Assembly: GCF_963678635.1 (NCBI RefSeq)
Contig: NC_087062.1
Span: forward strand, 93,721,845 to 93,785,844
Source of the DNA: Symsagittifera roscoffensis
Taxonomy: Eukaryota; Xenacoelomorpha; Acoela; Convolutidae
Direction: 5' to 3'
Length of the DNA stretch: 64,000 bases
Below, piece by piece: positions 19,195-33,100 of the stretch. The stretch's first letter is position 1. Each line of letters opens with the position of its first letter. The position numbers and the translations under genes are program-made. Below the pieces are notes generated by a model. It did no database searches, was not told where the DNA came from, and saw only the letters and a program-made list of their open reading frames with translations.

Positions 19195-20118
19195 GGTACT
19201 GTCCCAAGACTCGTCACTGAGTGTCTGGATATCGGATCTCTTTCTTCTTCTATGTTGGTACTTCTTGGTTCACTGTACCTTGTACCACCACTCAAGCTCT
19301 AGTGAAAATTTTCCCAAAAACCCTCTCTTGATTGCCAAATGCTGACCCCCCCTTTTTTAGTTACCTCTTTTTCAATGTTCCCAGCAATTGAAAGCCAAAA
19401 CTTGTGCGCAGGTATCTTGTGATCACCTGTTTGTATAAAAACCAATCGCAAATCTTCACCAAAATGCAACAATATATATATAAAAAAAATTTTAAACCAG
19501 AAAAAATAATAAAACAGAGAAATCAACCCACCTAAAATTCAAAGGAGACAAATGTCGACCTTCTATCGAAAAAAAATGTCTGGTACCTAATTGCCACGCG
19601 TTTTCCTCCCCCCACTAGTGATCTTATGGGGTGTCACAAAAACTGTCTATATCCGTTCCCCCCTACCAATCCAACCAGCGTACCAATCTTAACTCGAGTT
19701 AAATTTTGGATATCCACCTATTATTACCAACGCGTGTTGATGGCTAATGTAACTAAATCAACGATGTCGATTAATTAGTTACTCTAATTTCCCCCCTTTT
19801 TACAATTTACAACCGCCAACCTCTAACCTAACCAGCCCCCCTACTAACCTCCCCCCTCTTTAGCCCCCCTCTTAAGCCGAAAAATCCCTTAAGCGCCGGG
19901 TGCTAAACCTCTCGAGAGAAAACCGTAGACCTGTTTCCAGGCCTGCTTGAGTAAAAAACTGCCTCAAAACAATGGGACTCCGCTTATCCAATTTTACACT
20001 TATTTCCTATAATGTAATGTGGATTCTAACGATACCCGTTGCTCGACTTGAGAACACCCCTGTGCGTCCTCTTGTAGTGGTCCTGTGCTGGTTGTCTCTG
20101 TTCTGCACTTGACAGCAG
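19195..20118. other. Non-coding stretch, nothing recognised
   Basis: Pyrimidine-rich on the plus strand with C-runs (CCCCCC near 19348, 19855 and 19866). No ORF, RNA gene or terminal repeat is supported. Confidence 0.4.
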
Positions 20119-20320
20119 AACCACTTTCCCACTCGACTGGTTACCTCTTCCAATCGAGTCTCTTAGTGGTCCGTTTCGATCCTTGTGAACCACTTTCCCA
20201 CTCGACTGATCACCCTTTCCAGTCAAGTCTCCTTGTGTTCCGGTTCGATCCTTGTGAACCACTTTCCCACTCGACTGGTCACCCTTTCCAGTCAAGTCTC
20301 CTAGTGGTCCGGTTGGGTCG
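20119..20320. repeat. 69-bp tandem repeat, about 2.9 copies
   Basis: AACCACTTTCCCACTCGACT begins at 20119, 20188 and 20257. The period is 69 bp, 23 codons, so one minus-strand frame stays open through it (SSGKVV repeats, about 20026-20295). There is no independent sign of coding. Confidence 0.85.
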
Positions 20321-21295
20321 CAATCTATCTAAAAACCTTTAACAACGCCCCCCACTCGGGCACCTTACTGAAGTCACTGGTTTAAATTGCTAGATTGATC
20401 GAAACGATCGGTCTTATAAAACAGTATGTGTATACTATTTAATTAATACAAAGGTTTGATCCAACTAATTTGGTATCAAAGTCACTGTCTTTTTTCGTTT
20501 TATTGTTTTTGTTTCTATTTGTATTCTTTTTTGCTCGTGTTTTTGTCCCCCTAGTTGCCCCCCTTCACTCGGTTAGCTAAGCCTCGTTCGGAGAGCGTAC
20601 CAGGAAATTTTCTTGAGTTTTCTTAAAAAGCTATCACGGTACAACCGGAAGGTTTACACGTTCCCGCTGAACCGTACCACCGGTACTCTAGAATGGGCAT
20701 GTAGCCCGGAGCTGTGTCAAGTGGGTTCGACTCCGGGGTCATGATGTCGTAAAAACACCCAGGAGCGCCATAAAAACACTATGTAACAGTCGCCTACTTT
20801 AGTCACATATGAGGCTTAAGAAAAATAGGCCCTATAACCATTGGCTCAAGAGTCAGGGACACTATCTCTTGTGTTTTTCTACCTCAAGAACGGTCGGAGC
20901 CAATTCGGTTCGCTAGCGACATGAGACTAGACCCCGTTACAGCTTAAAGGCCACTACCAAAATACCCCCCCACTCTAGAAATAAAAACTTCCCCATACTT
21001 AGGTCTCGAAATACCCAAAATACATGAACGCCGTTAAAAACCGGGTCGGAACAATCCGCTTAGTTACTTTTTATTGGACAGTGGAACTTTGATCCATTTC
21101 AGATGGATCAACCTAAAACTCGCCTTATCTCAACATAACTATCATAAAATACACTCGAGAAATTTAAATTGAGAACTCACATGTCGATGCACTTGAGTAT
21201 GAGGAGTAACTAAAAGATAAGCAGCTTGAGAATTAAATAATATAACTTAATAAGTTTGATGCTAATTAGTTTTAACAACAGAAGTAAGTTCTGTC
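20321..21295. other. Non-coding stretch with a small G+C-rich hairpin
   Basis: This contains CCCGGAG/CTCCGGG arms at 20705-20711 and 20731-20737, around a GGGTTCGACT that resembles a tRNA B box. A full tRNA fold cannot be drawn. TATAAAA occurs near 20416. Nothing else is recognised. Confidence 0.3.
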
Positions 21296-21586
21296 TCAAG
21301 AATCAAAGTTTCTGAATGAACCATTGGGACACTCGAGTTGTCCACTCTTCCATTGAATGTCCACTCCGTTCCGTTCCAATAATCGTTCTTTCTCAAGTCT
21401 GTACTCTATTCTCCTGTTTTCAGGATAAGACAGCTCTACTCTCTTATTATTTCGTATCGAGAAATTGCGAATAGCAATTTCTTGCCTTTTTCTTGAGTAG
21501 TTTCCCGCAATTGTTAATTCGGTCGTTCTGATTTTGATTTTTGCGTTTTCAGTTGGTTCGAGAAAACTGAGCATGACAGGCTCCAT
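21296..21586 (-). CDS. Small orphan ORF, hypothetical
   Basis: This is 96 codons from an ATG. The composition is that of a small basic-acidic protein (KIKIRTTELTIAG, then RIEYRLEKERLLERNGVD) with no low-complexity bias, unlike the chance frames around it. It could be a remnant of the retrotransposon or of another element. I do not recognise it, and it may still be fortuitous. Confidence 0.25.
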   Translation of the reverse strand: MEPVMLSFLEPTENAKIKIRTTELTIAGNYSRKRQEIAIRNFSIRNNKRVELSYPENRRIEYRLEKERLLERNGVDIQWKSGQLECPNGSFRNFDS

Positions 21587-21667
21587 TCGAAATTTTTAAA
21601 ATCAAAACTTCACTTCAAATTTACGTGTTTCTCAAGGTCAAACCTCCAGACATGACCAACTGGCACA

Positions 21668-22140
21668 ATCACACCTTGACAGGCATCTGGAAAAAGTATT
21701 ACCTTTTAACATGCCTGACACAAATAATGTATAATGTACTAAAAAAGATTTTGGGAAACATTCGGAAGTGGGTTGTTGCACTTCTTGGACATGAACTCCG
21801 ATACATATGATCGTTTTCCTCGATAAAGTATCTAGTAAATTGCAATTTGTTCCGTGGAGAAGAAACAGCCTATGTTTTCTTTAACCGATTTTTTAAATTG
21901 AATTAGATTTTTTAAAAAATCGGTTAAAGAAAACATAGGCTGTTTCTTCTCCACGGAACAAATTGCAATTTACTAGATACTTTATCGAGGAAAACGATCA
22001 TATGTATCGGAGTTCATGTCCAAGAAGTGCAACAACCCACTTCCGAATGTTTCCCAAAATCTTTTTTAGTACATTATACATTATTTGTGTCAGGCATGTT
22101 AAAAGGTAATACTTTTTCCAGATGCCTGTCAAGGTGTGAT
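21668..22140. repeat. Perfect palindrome, 230-bp arms, 13-bp spacer
   Basis: The left arm 21668-21897 (starting ATCACACCTTGACAGGCATC) and right arm 21911-22140 appear to be exact reverse complements around 21904. No mismatch was seen on reading both arms. The spacer is AT-rich. The arms hold no gene; a short open frame in the left arm is incidental. It could be a foldback element, a recent inverted duplication, or an assembly or read-folding artefact, since it lies 130 bp from the assembly gap. Confidence 0.92.
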
Positions 22141-22270
22141 ATAATATCTTTGTGTGATATGTGAATGTGTGATAGTGTTAATTTGCAAATTTGCAAATAA
22201 ACATCAGGTTAAAGCGATATAGCCCCTGAAAATCATTCTATGTGGCAAATAAACATCAGGTAAAGCGATA

Positions 22271-22470
22271 NNNNNNNNNNNNNNNNNNNNNNNNNNNNNN
22301 NNNNNNNNNNNNNNNNNNNNNNNNNNNNNNNNNNNNNNNNNNNNNNNNNNNNNNNNNNNNNNNNNNNNNNNNNNNNNNNNNNNNNNNNNNNNNNNNNNNN
22401 NNNNNNNNNNNNNNNNNNNNNNNNNNNNNNNNNNNNNNNNNNNNNNNNNNNNNNNNNNNNNNNNNNNNNN
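22271..22470. other. Assembly gap (200 N)
   Basis: Exactly 200 undetermined bases lie close to the start of the satellite array. The round length suggests a placeholder of unknown true size, so the monomer count and the join to the palindrome side are uncertain. Confidence 0.99.
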
Positions 22471-24233
22471 AAAATCATTCTATGTGGCAAATAAACATCA
22501 GGTGAATCGATATAGCCATTGAAAATCATTCTATGTGGCAAATAAACATCAGGTGAATCGATATAGCTATTGAAAATCATTCTATGTGGCAAATAAACAT
22601 CAGGTGAATCGATATAGCCATTGAAAATCATTCTATGTGGCAAACAAACATCAGGTGAATCGATATAGCCACTGAAAATCATTCTATGTGGCAAATAAAC
22701 ATCAGGTGAATCGATATAGCCACTGACAATCATTCTATGTGGCAAATAAACATCAGGTGAATCAGTATAGCCACTGACAATCATTCTATGTGGCAAATAA
22801 ACATCAGGTGAATCGATATAGCCATTGAAAATCATTCTATGTGGCAAATAAACATCAGGTGAATCGATATAGCCACTGAAAATTATTCTATGTGGCAAAT
22901 AAACATCAGGTGAATCGATATAGCCATTGAAAATTATTCTATGTTGCAAATAAACATCAGGTGAATCGATATAGCCACTGAAAATCATTCTATGTGGCAA
23001 ATAAACATCAGGTGAATCGATATAGCCATTGAAAATCATTCTATGTGGCAAATAAACATCAGGTGAATCGATATAGCCACTGAAAATCATTCTATGTGGC
23101 AAATAAACATCAGGTGAATCGATATAGCCATTGAAAATTATTCTATGTGGCAAATAAACATCAGGTGAATCAGTATAGCCATTGAAAATTATTCTATGTG
23201 GCAAATAAACATCAGGTGAATCGATATAGCCATTGAAAATCATTCTATGTGGCAAATAAACATCAGGTGAATCGATATAGCCACTGAAAATCATTCTATG
23301 TGGCAAATAAACATCAGGTGAATCGATATAGCCACTGACAATCATTCTATGTGGCAAATAAACATCAGGTGAATCAGTATAGCCACTGACAATCATTCTA
23401 TGTGGCAAATAAACATCAGGTGAATCGATATAGCCATTGAAAATCATTCTATGTGGCAAATAAACATCAGGTGAATCGATATAGCCACTGAAAATTATTC
23501 TATGGGGCAAATAAACATCAGGTGAATCGATATAGCCACTGAAAATCATTCTATGTGGCAAATAAACATCAGGTGAATCGATATAGCCATTGAAAATCAT
23601 TCTATGTGGCAAATAAACATCAGGTGAATCGATATAGCCATTGAAAATCATTCTATGTGGCAAATAATCATCAGGTGAATCGATATAGCCAATGAAAATT
23701 ATTCTATGTGGCAAATAAACATCAGGTGAATCAGTATAGCCACTGACAATCATTCTATGTGGCAAATAAACATCAGGTGAATCGATATAGCCACTGAAAA
23801 TTATTCTATGTGGCAAATAAGCATCAGGTGAATCGATATAGCCACTGAAAATCATTCTATTTGGCAAATAAACATCAGATGAATCGATATAGCCACTGAA
23901 AATCCTTCTATGTGGCAAATAAACATCAGGTGAATCGATATAGCCATTGAAAATTATTCTATGTGGCAAATAAACATCAGGTGAATCAGTATAGCCACTG
24001 ACAATCATTCTATGTGGCAAATAAACATCAGGTGAATCGATATAGCCATTGAAAATCATTCTATGTGGCAAATAAACATCAGGTGAATCGATATAGCCAC
24101 TGAAAATCATTCTATGTGGCAAATAAACATCAGGTGAATCGATATAGCCATTGAAAATCATTCTATGTGGCAAATAAACATCAGGTGAATCGATATAGCC
24201 GTTGAAAATCATTCTATGTGGCAAATAAACATC

Positions 24234-24710
24234 AGGTAAAGCGATATAGCCCCTGAAAATCATTCTATGTGGCAAATAAACATCAGGTGAATCGATATAG
24301 CCACTGACAACCATTCTATGTGGCAAATAAACATCAGGTAAAGCGATATAGCCATTGAAAATCATTCTATGTGGCAAATAAACATCAGGTGAATCGATAT
24401 AGCCACTGAAAATTATTCTATGTGGCAAATAAACATCAGGTGAATCGATATAGCCACTGACAATCATTCTATGTGGCAAATAAACATCAGGTGAACCAGT
24501 ATAGCCACTGACAATCATTCTATGTGGCAAATAAACATCAGGTGAATCGATATAGCCATTGAAAATTATTCTATGTGGCAAATAAACATCAGGTAAAGCG
24601 ATATAGCCCCTGAAAATCATTCTATGTGGCAAATAAACATCAGGTGAATCGATATAGCCACTGACAACCATTCTATGTGGCAAATAAACATCAGGTAAAG
24701 CGATATAGCC
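24234..24710. repeat. Local duplication of an A-L variant monomer pair
   Basis: Monomers with GGTAAAGCGATATAG occur at about 24234 and 24336 and again at 24591 and 24693, an offset of 357 bp (7 monomers). The same rare variant appears near 22205 and 22258, on the far side of several kilobases, and hardly anywhere else. The start of the array therefore has its own variant family. Confidence 0.75.
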
Positions 24711-27700
24711 ATTGAAAATCATTCTATGTGGCAAATAAACATCAGGTGAATCGATATAGCCACTGAAAATTATTCTATGTGGCAAATAAACATCAGGTGA
24801 ATCGATATAGCCACTGACAATCATTCTATGTGGCAAATAAACATCAGGTGAATCAGTATAGCCACTGACAATCATTCTATGTGGCAAATAAACATCAGGT
24901 GAATCGATATAGCCATTGAAAATTATTCTATGTGGCAAATAAACATCAGGTGAATCGATATAGCCACTGAAAATCATTCTATGTGGCAAATAAACATCAG
25001 GTGAATCGATATAGCCATTGAAAATCATTCTATGTGGCAAATAAACATCAGGTGAATCGATATAGCCATTGAAAATTATTCTATGTGGCAAATAAACATC
25101 AGGTGAATCAGTATAGCCACTGAAAATCATTCTATGTGGCAAATAAACATCAGGTGAATCGATATAGCCATTGAAAATCATTCTATGTGGCAAATAAACA
25201 TCAGGTGAATCGATATAGCCACTGAAAATCATTCTATGTGGCAAATAAACATCAGGTGAATCGATATAGCCATTGAAAATTATTCTATGTGGCAAATAAA
25301 CATCAGGTGAATCAGTATAGCCACTGACAACCATTCTATGTGGCAAATAAACATCAGGTGAATCAGTATAGCCACTGAAAATCATTCTATGTGGCAAAGA
25401 AACATCAGGTGAATCGATATAGCCATTGAAAATCATTCTATGTGGCAAATAAACATCAGGTGAATCGATATAGCCACTGAAAATTATTCTATGTGGCAAA
25501 TAAACATCAGGTGAATCGATATAGCCATTGAAAATCATTCTATGTGGCAAATAAACATCAGGTGAATCGATATAGCCACTGAAAATCATTCTATGTGGCA
25601 AATAAACATCAGGTGAATCAGTATAGCTACTGACAATCATTCTATGTGGCAAATAAACATCAGGTGAATCGATATAGCCACTGAAAATTATTCTATGTGG
25701 CAAATAAACATCAGGTGAATCGATATAGCCACTGAAAATCATTCTATGTGGCAAATAAACATCAGGTGAATCGATATAGCCATTGAAAATCACTCTATGT
25801 GGCAAATTAACATCAGGTGAATCGATATAGCCACTGAAAATTATTCTATGTGGCAAATAAACATCAGGTGAATCGATATAGCCACTGAAAATCATTCTAT
25901 GTGGCAAATAAACATCAGGTGAATCGATATAGCCATTGAAAATCATTCTATGTGGCAAATAAACATCAGGTGAATCGATATAGCCACTGAAAATCATTCT
26001 ATGTGGCAAATAAACATCAGGTGAATCGATATAGCCATTGAAAATCATTCTATGTGGCAAATAAACATCAGGTGAATCGATAAAGCCACTGAAAATCATT
26101 CTATGTGGCAAATAAACATCAGGTGAATCGATATAGCCATTGAAAATCATTCTATGTGGCAAATAAACATCAGGTGAATCGATATAGCCACTGAAAATCA
26201 TTCTATGTGGCAAATAAACATCAGGTAAACCGATATAGCCACTGACAATCATTCTATGTGGCAATTAAACATCAGGTGAATCAGTATAGCCACTGAAAAT
26301 CATTCTATGTGGCAAATAAACATCAGGTGAATCGATATAGCCATTGAAAATCATTCTATGTGGCAAATAAACATCAGGTGAATCGATATAGCCATTGAAA
26401 ATCATTCTATGTGGCAAATAATCATCAGGTGAATCGATATAGCCATTGAAAATTATTCTATGTGGCAAATAAACATCAGGTGAATCAGTATAGCCACTGA
26501 CAATCATTCTATGTGGCAAATAAACATCAGGTGAATCGATATAGCCACTGAAAATTAGTCTATGTGGCAAATAAACATCAGGTGAATCGATATAGCCACT
26601 GAAAATCATTCTATGTGGCAAATAAACATCAGATGAATCGATATAGCCACTGAAAACCATTCTATGTGGCAAATAAACATCAGGTGAATCGATATAGCCA
26701 TTGAAAATTATTCTATGTGGCAAATAAACATCAGGTGAATCAGTATAGCCACTGACAATCATTCTATGTGGCAAATAAACATCAGGTGAATCGATATAGC
26801 CATTGAAAATCATTCTATGTGGCAAATAAACATCAGGTGAATCGATATAGCCACTGAAAATCATTCTATGTGGCAAATAAACATCAGGTGAATCGATATA
26901 GCCATTGAAAATCATTCTATGTGGCAAATAAACATCAGGTGAATCGATATAGCCATTGAAAATCATTCTATGTGGCAAATAATCATCAGGTGAATCGATA
27001 TAGCCATTGAAAATCATTCTATGTGGCAAATAAACATCAGGTGAATCAGTAGAGCCACTGACAATCATTCTATGTGGCAAATAAACATCAGGTGAATCGA
27101 TATAGCCATTGAAAATCATTCTATGTGGCAAATAAACATCAGGTGAATCGATATAGCCATTGAAAATCATTCTATGTGGCAAATAAACATCAGGTGAATC
27201 GATATAGCCACTGAAAATCATTCTATGTGGCAAATAAACATCAGGTGAATCGATATAGCCACTGAAAATCATTCTATGCGGCAAATAAACATCAGGTGAA
27301 TCGATATAGCCATTGAAAATCATTCTATGTGGCAAATAAACATCAGGTGAATCGATATAGCCATTGAAAATCATTCTATGTGGCAAATAAACATCAGGTG
27401 AATCGATATAGCCACTGAAAATCATTCTATGTGGCAAATAAACATCAGGTGAATCGATATAGCCATTGAAAATTATTCTATGTGGCAAATAAACATCAGG
27501 TGAATCAGTATAGCCATTGAAAATCATTCTATGTGACAAATAAACATCAGGTGAATCGATATAGCCATTGAAAATCATTATATGTGGCAAATAAACATCA
27601 GGTGAATCGATATAGCCACTGAAAATCTTTCTATGTGGCAAATAAACATCAGGTGAATCGATATAGCCACTGACAATCATTCTATGTGGCAAATAAACAT

Positions 27701-30189
27701 CAGGTGAATCTGTATAGCCACTGACAATCATTCTATGTGGCAAATAAACATCAGGTGAATCGATATAGCCATTGAAAATCATTCTATGTGGCAAATAAAC
27801 ATCAGGTGAATCGATATAGCCACTGAAAATCATTCTATGTGGCAAATAAACATCAGGTGAATCGATATAGCCATTGAAAATCATTCTATGTGGCAAATAA
27901 ACATCAGGTGAATCGATATAGCCATTGAAAATCATTCTATGTGGCAAATAAACATCAGGTGAATCAGTATAGCCACTGACAATCATTCTATGTGGCAAAT
28001 AAACATCAGGTGAATCGATATAGCCATTGAAAATCATTCTATGTGGCAAATAAACATCAGGTGAATCGATATAGCCACTGAAAATCATTCTATGTGGCAA
28101 ATAAACATCAGGTGAATCGATATAGCCACTGAAAATCATTCTATGTGGCAAATAAACATCAGGTGAATCGATATAGCCATTGAAAATCATTCTATGTGGC
28201 AAATAAACATCAGGTGAATCGATATAGCCATTGAAAATCATTCTATGTGGCAAATAAACATCAGGTGAATCGATATAGCCACTGAAAATCATTCTATGTG
28301 GCAAATAAACATCAGGTGAATCGATATAGCCATTGAAAATTATTCTATGTGGCAAATAAACATCAGGTGAATCAGTATAGCCATTGAAAATCATTCTATG
28401 TGGCAAATAAACATCAGGTGAATCGATATAGCCATTGAAAATCATTCTATGTGGCAAATAAACATCAGGTGAATCGATATAGCCACTGAAAATCATTCTA
28501 TGTGGCAAATAAACATCAGGTGAATCGATATAGCCACTGACAATCATTCTATGTGGCAAATAAACATCAAGTGAATCAGTATAGCCACTGAAAATCATTC
28601 TATGTGGCAAATAAACATCAGGTGAATCGATATAGCCATTGAAAATCATTCTATGTGGCAAATAAACATCAGGTGAATCGATATAGCCATTGAAAATCAT
28701 TCTATGTGGCAAATAAACATCAGGTGAATCGATATAGCCATTGAAAATCATTCTATGTGGCAAATAAACATCAGGTGAATCGATATAGCCACTGAAAATT
28801 ATTCTATGTGGCAAATAAACATCAGGTGAATCGATATAGCCATTGAAAATTATTCTATGTGGCAAATAAACATCAGGTGAATCAGTATAGCCATTGAAAA
28901 TCTTTCTATGTGGCAAATAAACATCAGGTGAATCGATATAGCCATTGAAAATCATTCTATGTGGCAAATAAACATCAGGTGAATCGATATAGCCACTGAA
29001 AATCATTCTATGTGGCAAATAAACATCAGGTGAATCGATATAGCCACTGACAATCATTCTATGTGGCAAATAAACATCAGGTGAATCAGTATAGCCACTG
29101 ACAATCATTCTATGTGGCAAATAAACATCAGGTGAATCGATATAGCCATTGAAAATCATTCTATGTGGCAAATAAACATCAGGTGAATCGATATAACCAC
29201 TGAAAATTATTCTATGTGGCAAATAAACATCAGGTGAATCGATATAGCCATTGAAAATCATTCTATGTGGCAAATAAACATCAGGTGAATCGATATAGCC
29301 ACTGAAAATCATTCTATGTGGCAAATAAACATCAGGTGAATCGATATAGCCATTGAAAATTATTCTATGTGGCAAATAAACATCAGGTGAATCAGTATAG
29401 CCACCGACAACCATTATATGTGGCAAATAAACATCACTTGAATCGATATAGCCATTGAAAATCATTCTATGTGGCAAATAAACATCAGGTGAATCAATAT
29501 AGCCATGAAAATCATTCTATGTGGCAAATAAACATCAGGTGAATCGATATAGCCATTGAAAATCATTCTATGTGGCAAATAAACATCAGGTGAATCGATA
29601 TAGCCATTGAAAATCATTCTATGTGGCAAATAATCATCAGGTGAATCGATATAGCCATTGAAAATCATTCTATGTGGCAAATAAACATCAGGTGAATCAG
29701 TATAGCCACTGACAATCATTCTATGTGGCAAACAAACATCAGGTGAATCGATATAGCCATTGAAAATCATTCTATGTGGCAAAAAAACATCAGGTGAATC
29801 AGTATAGCCACTGACAATATTCTATGTGGCAAATAAACATCAGGTGAATCGATATAGCCACTGAAAATCATTCTATGTGGCAAATAAACATCAGGTGAAT
29901 CGATATAGCCATTGAAAATTATTCTATGTGGCAAATAAACATCAGGTGAATCGATATAGCCACTGACAATCATTCTATGTGGCAAATAAACATCAGGTGA
30001 ATCAGTATAGCCACTGAAAATCATTCTATGTGGCAAATAAACATCAGGTGAATCGATATAGCCATTGAAAATTATTCTATGTGGCAAATAAACATCAGGT
30101 GAATCGATATAGCCATTGAAAATCTTTCTATGTGGCAAATAAACATCAGGTGAATCGATATAGCCACTGAAAATTATTCTATGTGGCAA

Positions 30190-33100
30190 AGAAACATCAG
30201 GTGAATCGATATAGCCACTGATAATCATTCTATGTGGCAAATAAACATCAGGTGAATCAGTATAGCCACTGACAATCATTCTATGTGGCAAATAAACATC
30301 CGGTGAATCGATATAGCCATTGAAAATCATTCTATGTGGCAAATAAACATCAGGTGAATCGATATAGCCACTGAAAATCATTCTATGTGGCAAATAAACA
30401 TCAGGTGAATCGATATAGCTATTGAAAATCATTCTATGTGGCAAATAAACATCAGGTGAATCGATATAGCCACTGAAAATCATTCTATGTGGCAAATAAA
30501 CATCAGGTGAATCGATATAGCCATTGAAAATCGTTCTATGTGGCAAATAAACATCAGGTGAATCAGTATAGCCACAGACAATCATTCTATGTGGCAAATA
30601 AACATCAGGTGAATCGATATAGCCATTGAAAATAATTCTATGTGGCAAATAAACATCAGGTGAATCGATATAGACATTGAAAATCATTCTATGTGGCAAA
30701 TAAACATCAGGTGAATCGATATAGCCATTGAAAATCTTTCTATGTGGCAAATAAACATCAGGTGAATCGATATAGCCACTGAAAATTATTCTATGTGGCA
30801 AAGAAACATCAGGTGAATCGATATAGCCACTGACAATCATTCTATGTGGCAAATAAACATCAGGTGAATCAGTATAGCCACTGACAATCATTCTATGTGG
30901 CAAATAAACATCCGGTGAATCGATATAGCCATTGAAAATCATTCTATGTGGCAAATAAACATCAGGTGAATCGATATAGCCACTGAAAATCATTCTATGT
31001 GGCAAATAAACATCAGGTGAATCGATATAGCTATTGAAAATCATTCTATGTGGCAAATAAACATCAGGTGAATCGATATAGCCACTGAAAATCATTCTAT
31101 GTGGCAAATAAACATCAGGTGAATCGATATAGCCATTGAAAATCTTTCTATGTGGCAAATAAACATCAGGTGAATCGATATAGCCACTGAAAATTATTCT
31201 ATGTGGCAAAGAAACATCAGGTGAATCGATATAGCCACTGACAATCATTCTATGTGGCAAATAAGCATCAGGTGAATCAGTATAGCCACTGACAATCATT
31301 CTATGTGGCAAATAAACATCCGGTGAATCAGTATAGCCACTGAAAATCATTCTATGTGGCAAATAAACATCAGGTGAATCGATATAGCCATTGAAAATTA
31401 TTCTATGTGGCAAATAAACATCAGGTGAATCGATATAGCCATTGAAAATCTTTCTATGTGGCAAATAAACATCAGGTGAATCGATATAGCCACTGAAAAT
31501 TATTCTATGTGGCAAAGAAACATCAGGTGAATCGATATAGCCACTGACAATCATTCTATGTGGCAAATAAACATCAGGTGAATCAGTATAGCCACTGACA
31601 ATCATTCTATGTGGCAAATAAACATCCGGTGAATCGATATAGCCATTGAAAATCATTCTATGTGGCAAATAAACATCAGGTGAATCGATATAGCCACTGA
31701 AAATCATTCTATGTGGCAAATAAACATCAGGTGAATCGATATAGCTATTGAAAATCATTCTATGTGGCAAATAAACATCAGGTGAATCGATATAGCCACT
31801 GAAAATCATTCTATGTGGCAAATAAACATCAGGTGAATCGATATAGCCATTGAAAATCGTTCTATGTGGCAAATAAACATCAGGTGAATCAGTATAGCCA
31901 CAGACAATCATTCTATGTGGCAAATAAACATCAGGTGAATCGATATAGCCATTGAAAATCATTCTATGTGGCAAATAAACATCAGGTGAATCGATATAGA
32001 CATTGAAAATCATTCTATGTGGCAAATAAACATCAGGTGAATCGATATAGCCATTGAAAATCATTCTATGTGGCAAATAATCATCAGGTGAATCGATATA
32101 GCCATTGAAAATCATTCTATGTGGCAAATAAACATCAGGTGAATCAGTATAGCCACTGACAATCATTCTATGTGGCAAATAAACATCAGGTGAATCGATA
32201 TAGCCATTGAAAATCATTCTATGTGGCAAATAAACATCAGGTGAATCAGTATAGCCACTGACAGTCATTCTATGTGGCAAATAAACATCAGGTGAATCGA
32301 TATAGCTATTGAAAATCATTCTATGTGGCAAATAAACATCAGGTGAATCGATATAGCCACTGAAAATCATTCTATGTGGCAAATAAACATCAGGTGAATC
32401 GATATAGCCATTGAAAATCATTCTATGTGGCAAATAAACATCAGGTGAATCGATATAGCCATTGAAAATCATTCTATGTGGCAAATAAACATCAGGTGAA
32501 TCGATATAGCCACTGAAAATCATTCTATGTGGCAAATAAACATCAGGTGAATCGATATAGCTGTTGAAAATCATTCTATGTGGCAAATAAACATCAGGTG
32601 AATCGATATAGCCACTGAAAATCATTCTATATGGCAAATAAACATCAAGTGAATCGATATAGCCATTGAAAATCGTTCTATGTGGCAAATAAACATCAGG
32701 TGAATCAGTATAGCCACAGACAATCATTCTATGTGGCAAATAAACATCAGGTGAATCGATATAGCCATTGAAAATCATTCTATGTGGCAAATAAACATCA
32801 GGTGAATCGATATAGACATTGAAAATTATTCTATGTGGCAAATAAACATCAGGTGAATCGATATAGCCATTGAAAATTATTCTATGTGGCAAATAATCAT
32901 CAGGTGAATCGATATAGCCATTGAAAATCATTCTATGTGGCAAATAAACATCAGGTGAATCAGTATAGCCACTGACAATCATTCTATGTGGCAAATAAAC
33001 ATCAGGTGAATCGATATAGCCATTGAAAATCATTCTATGTGGCAAATAAACATCAGGTGAATCAGTATAGCCACTGACAGTCATTCTATGTGGCAAATAA

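Noticed and set aside
18630-19345. ORFs in the 14-bp minisatellite
   Set aside because: All arise from the repeat, occur in several frames on both strands, and have no other coding sign.
20640-20760. tRNA gene suggested by GGTTCGACTCC
   Set aside because: The T-arm stem does not pair, no A box or acceptor stem is in place, and the arms instead form a plain CCCGGAG/CTCCGGG hairpin.
18257-21295. 5' LTR and primer-binding site of the retrotransposon
   Set aside because: TG...CA ends, a matching downstream LTR and a tRNA-complementary site could not be found by eye. A self-comparison with other genomic copies would decide.
21625-21810. Plus-strand ORF in the palindrome arm
   Set aside because: It lies across the arm of a perfect inverted repeat and has no domain; its reverse copy lies in the other arm.
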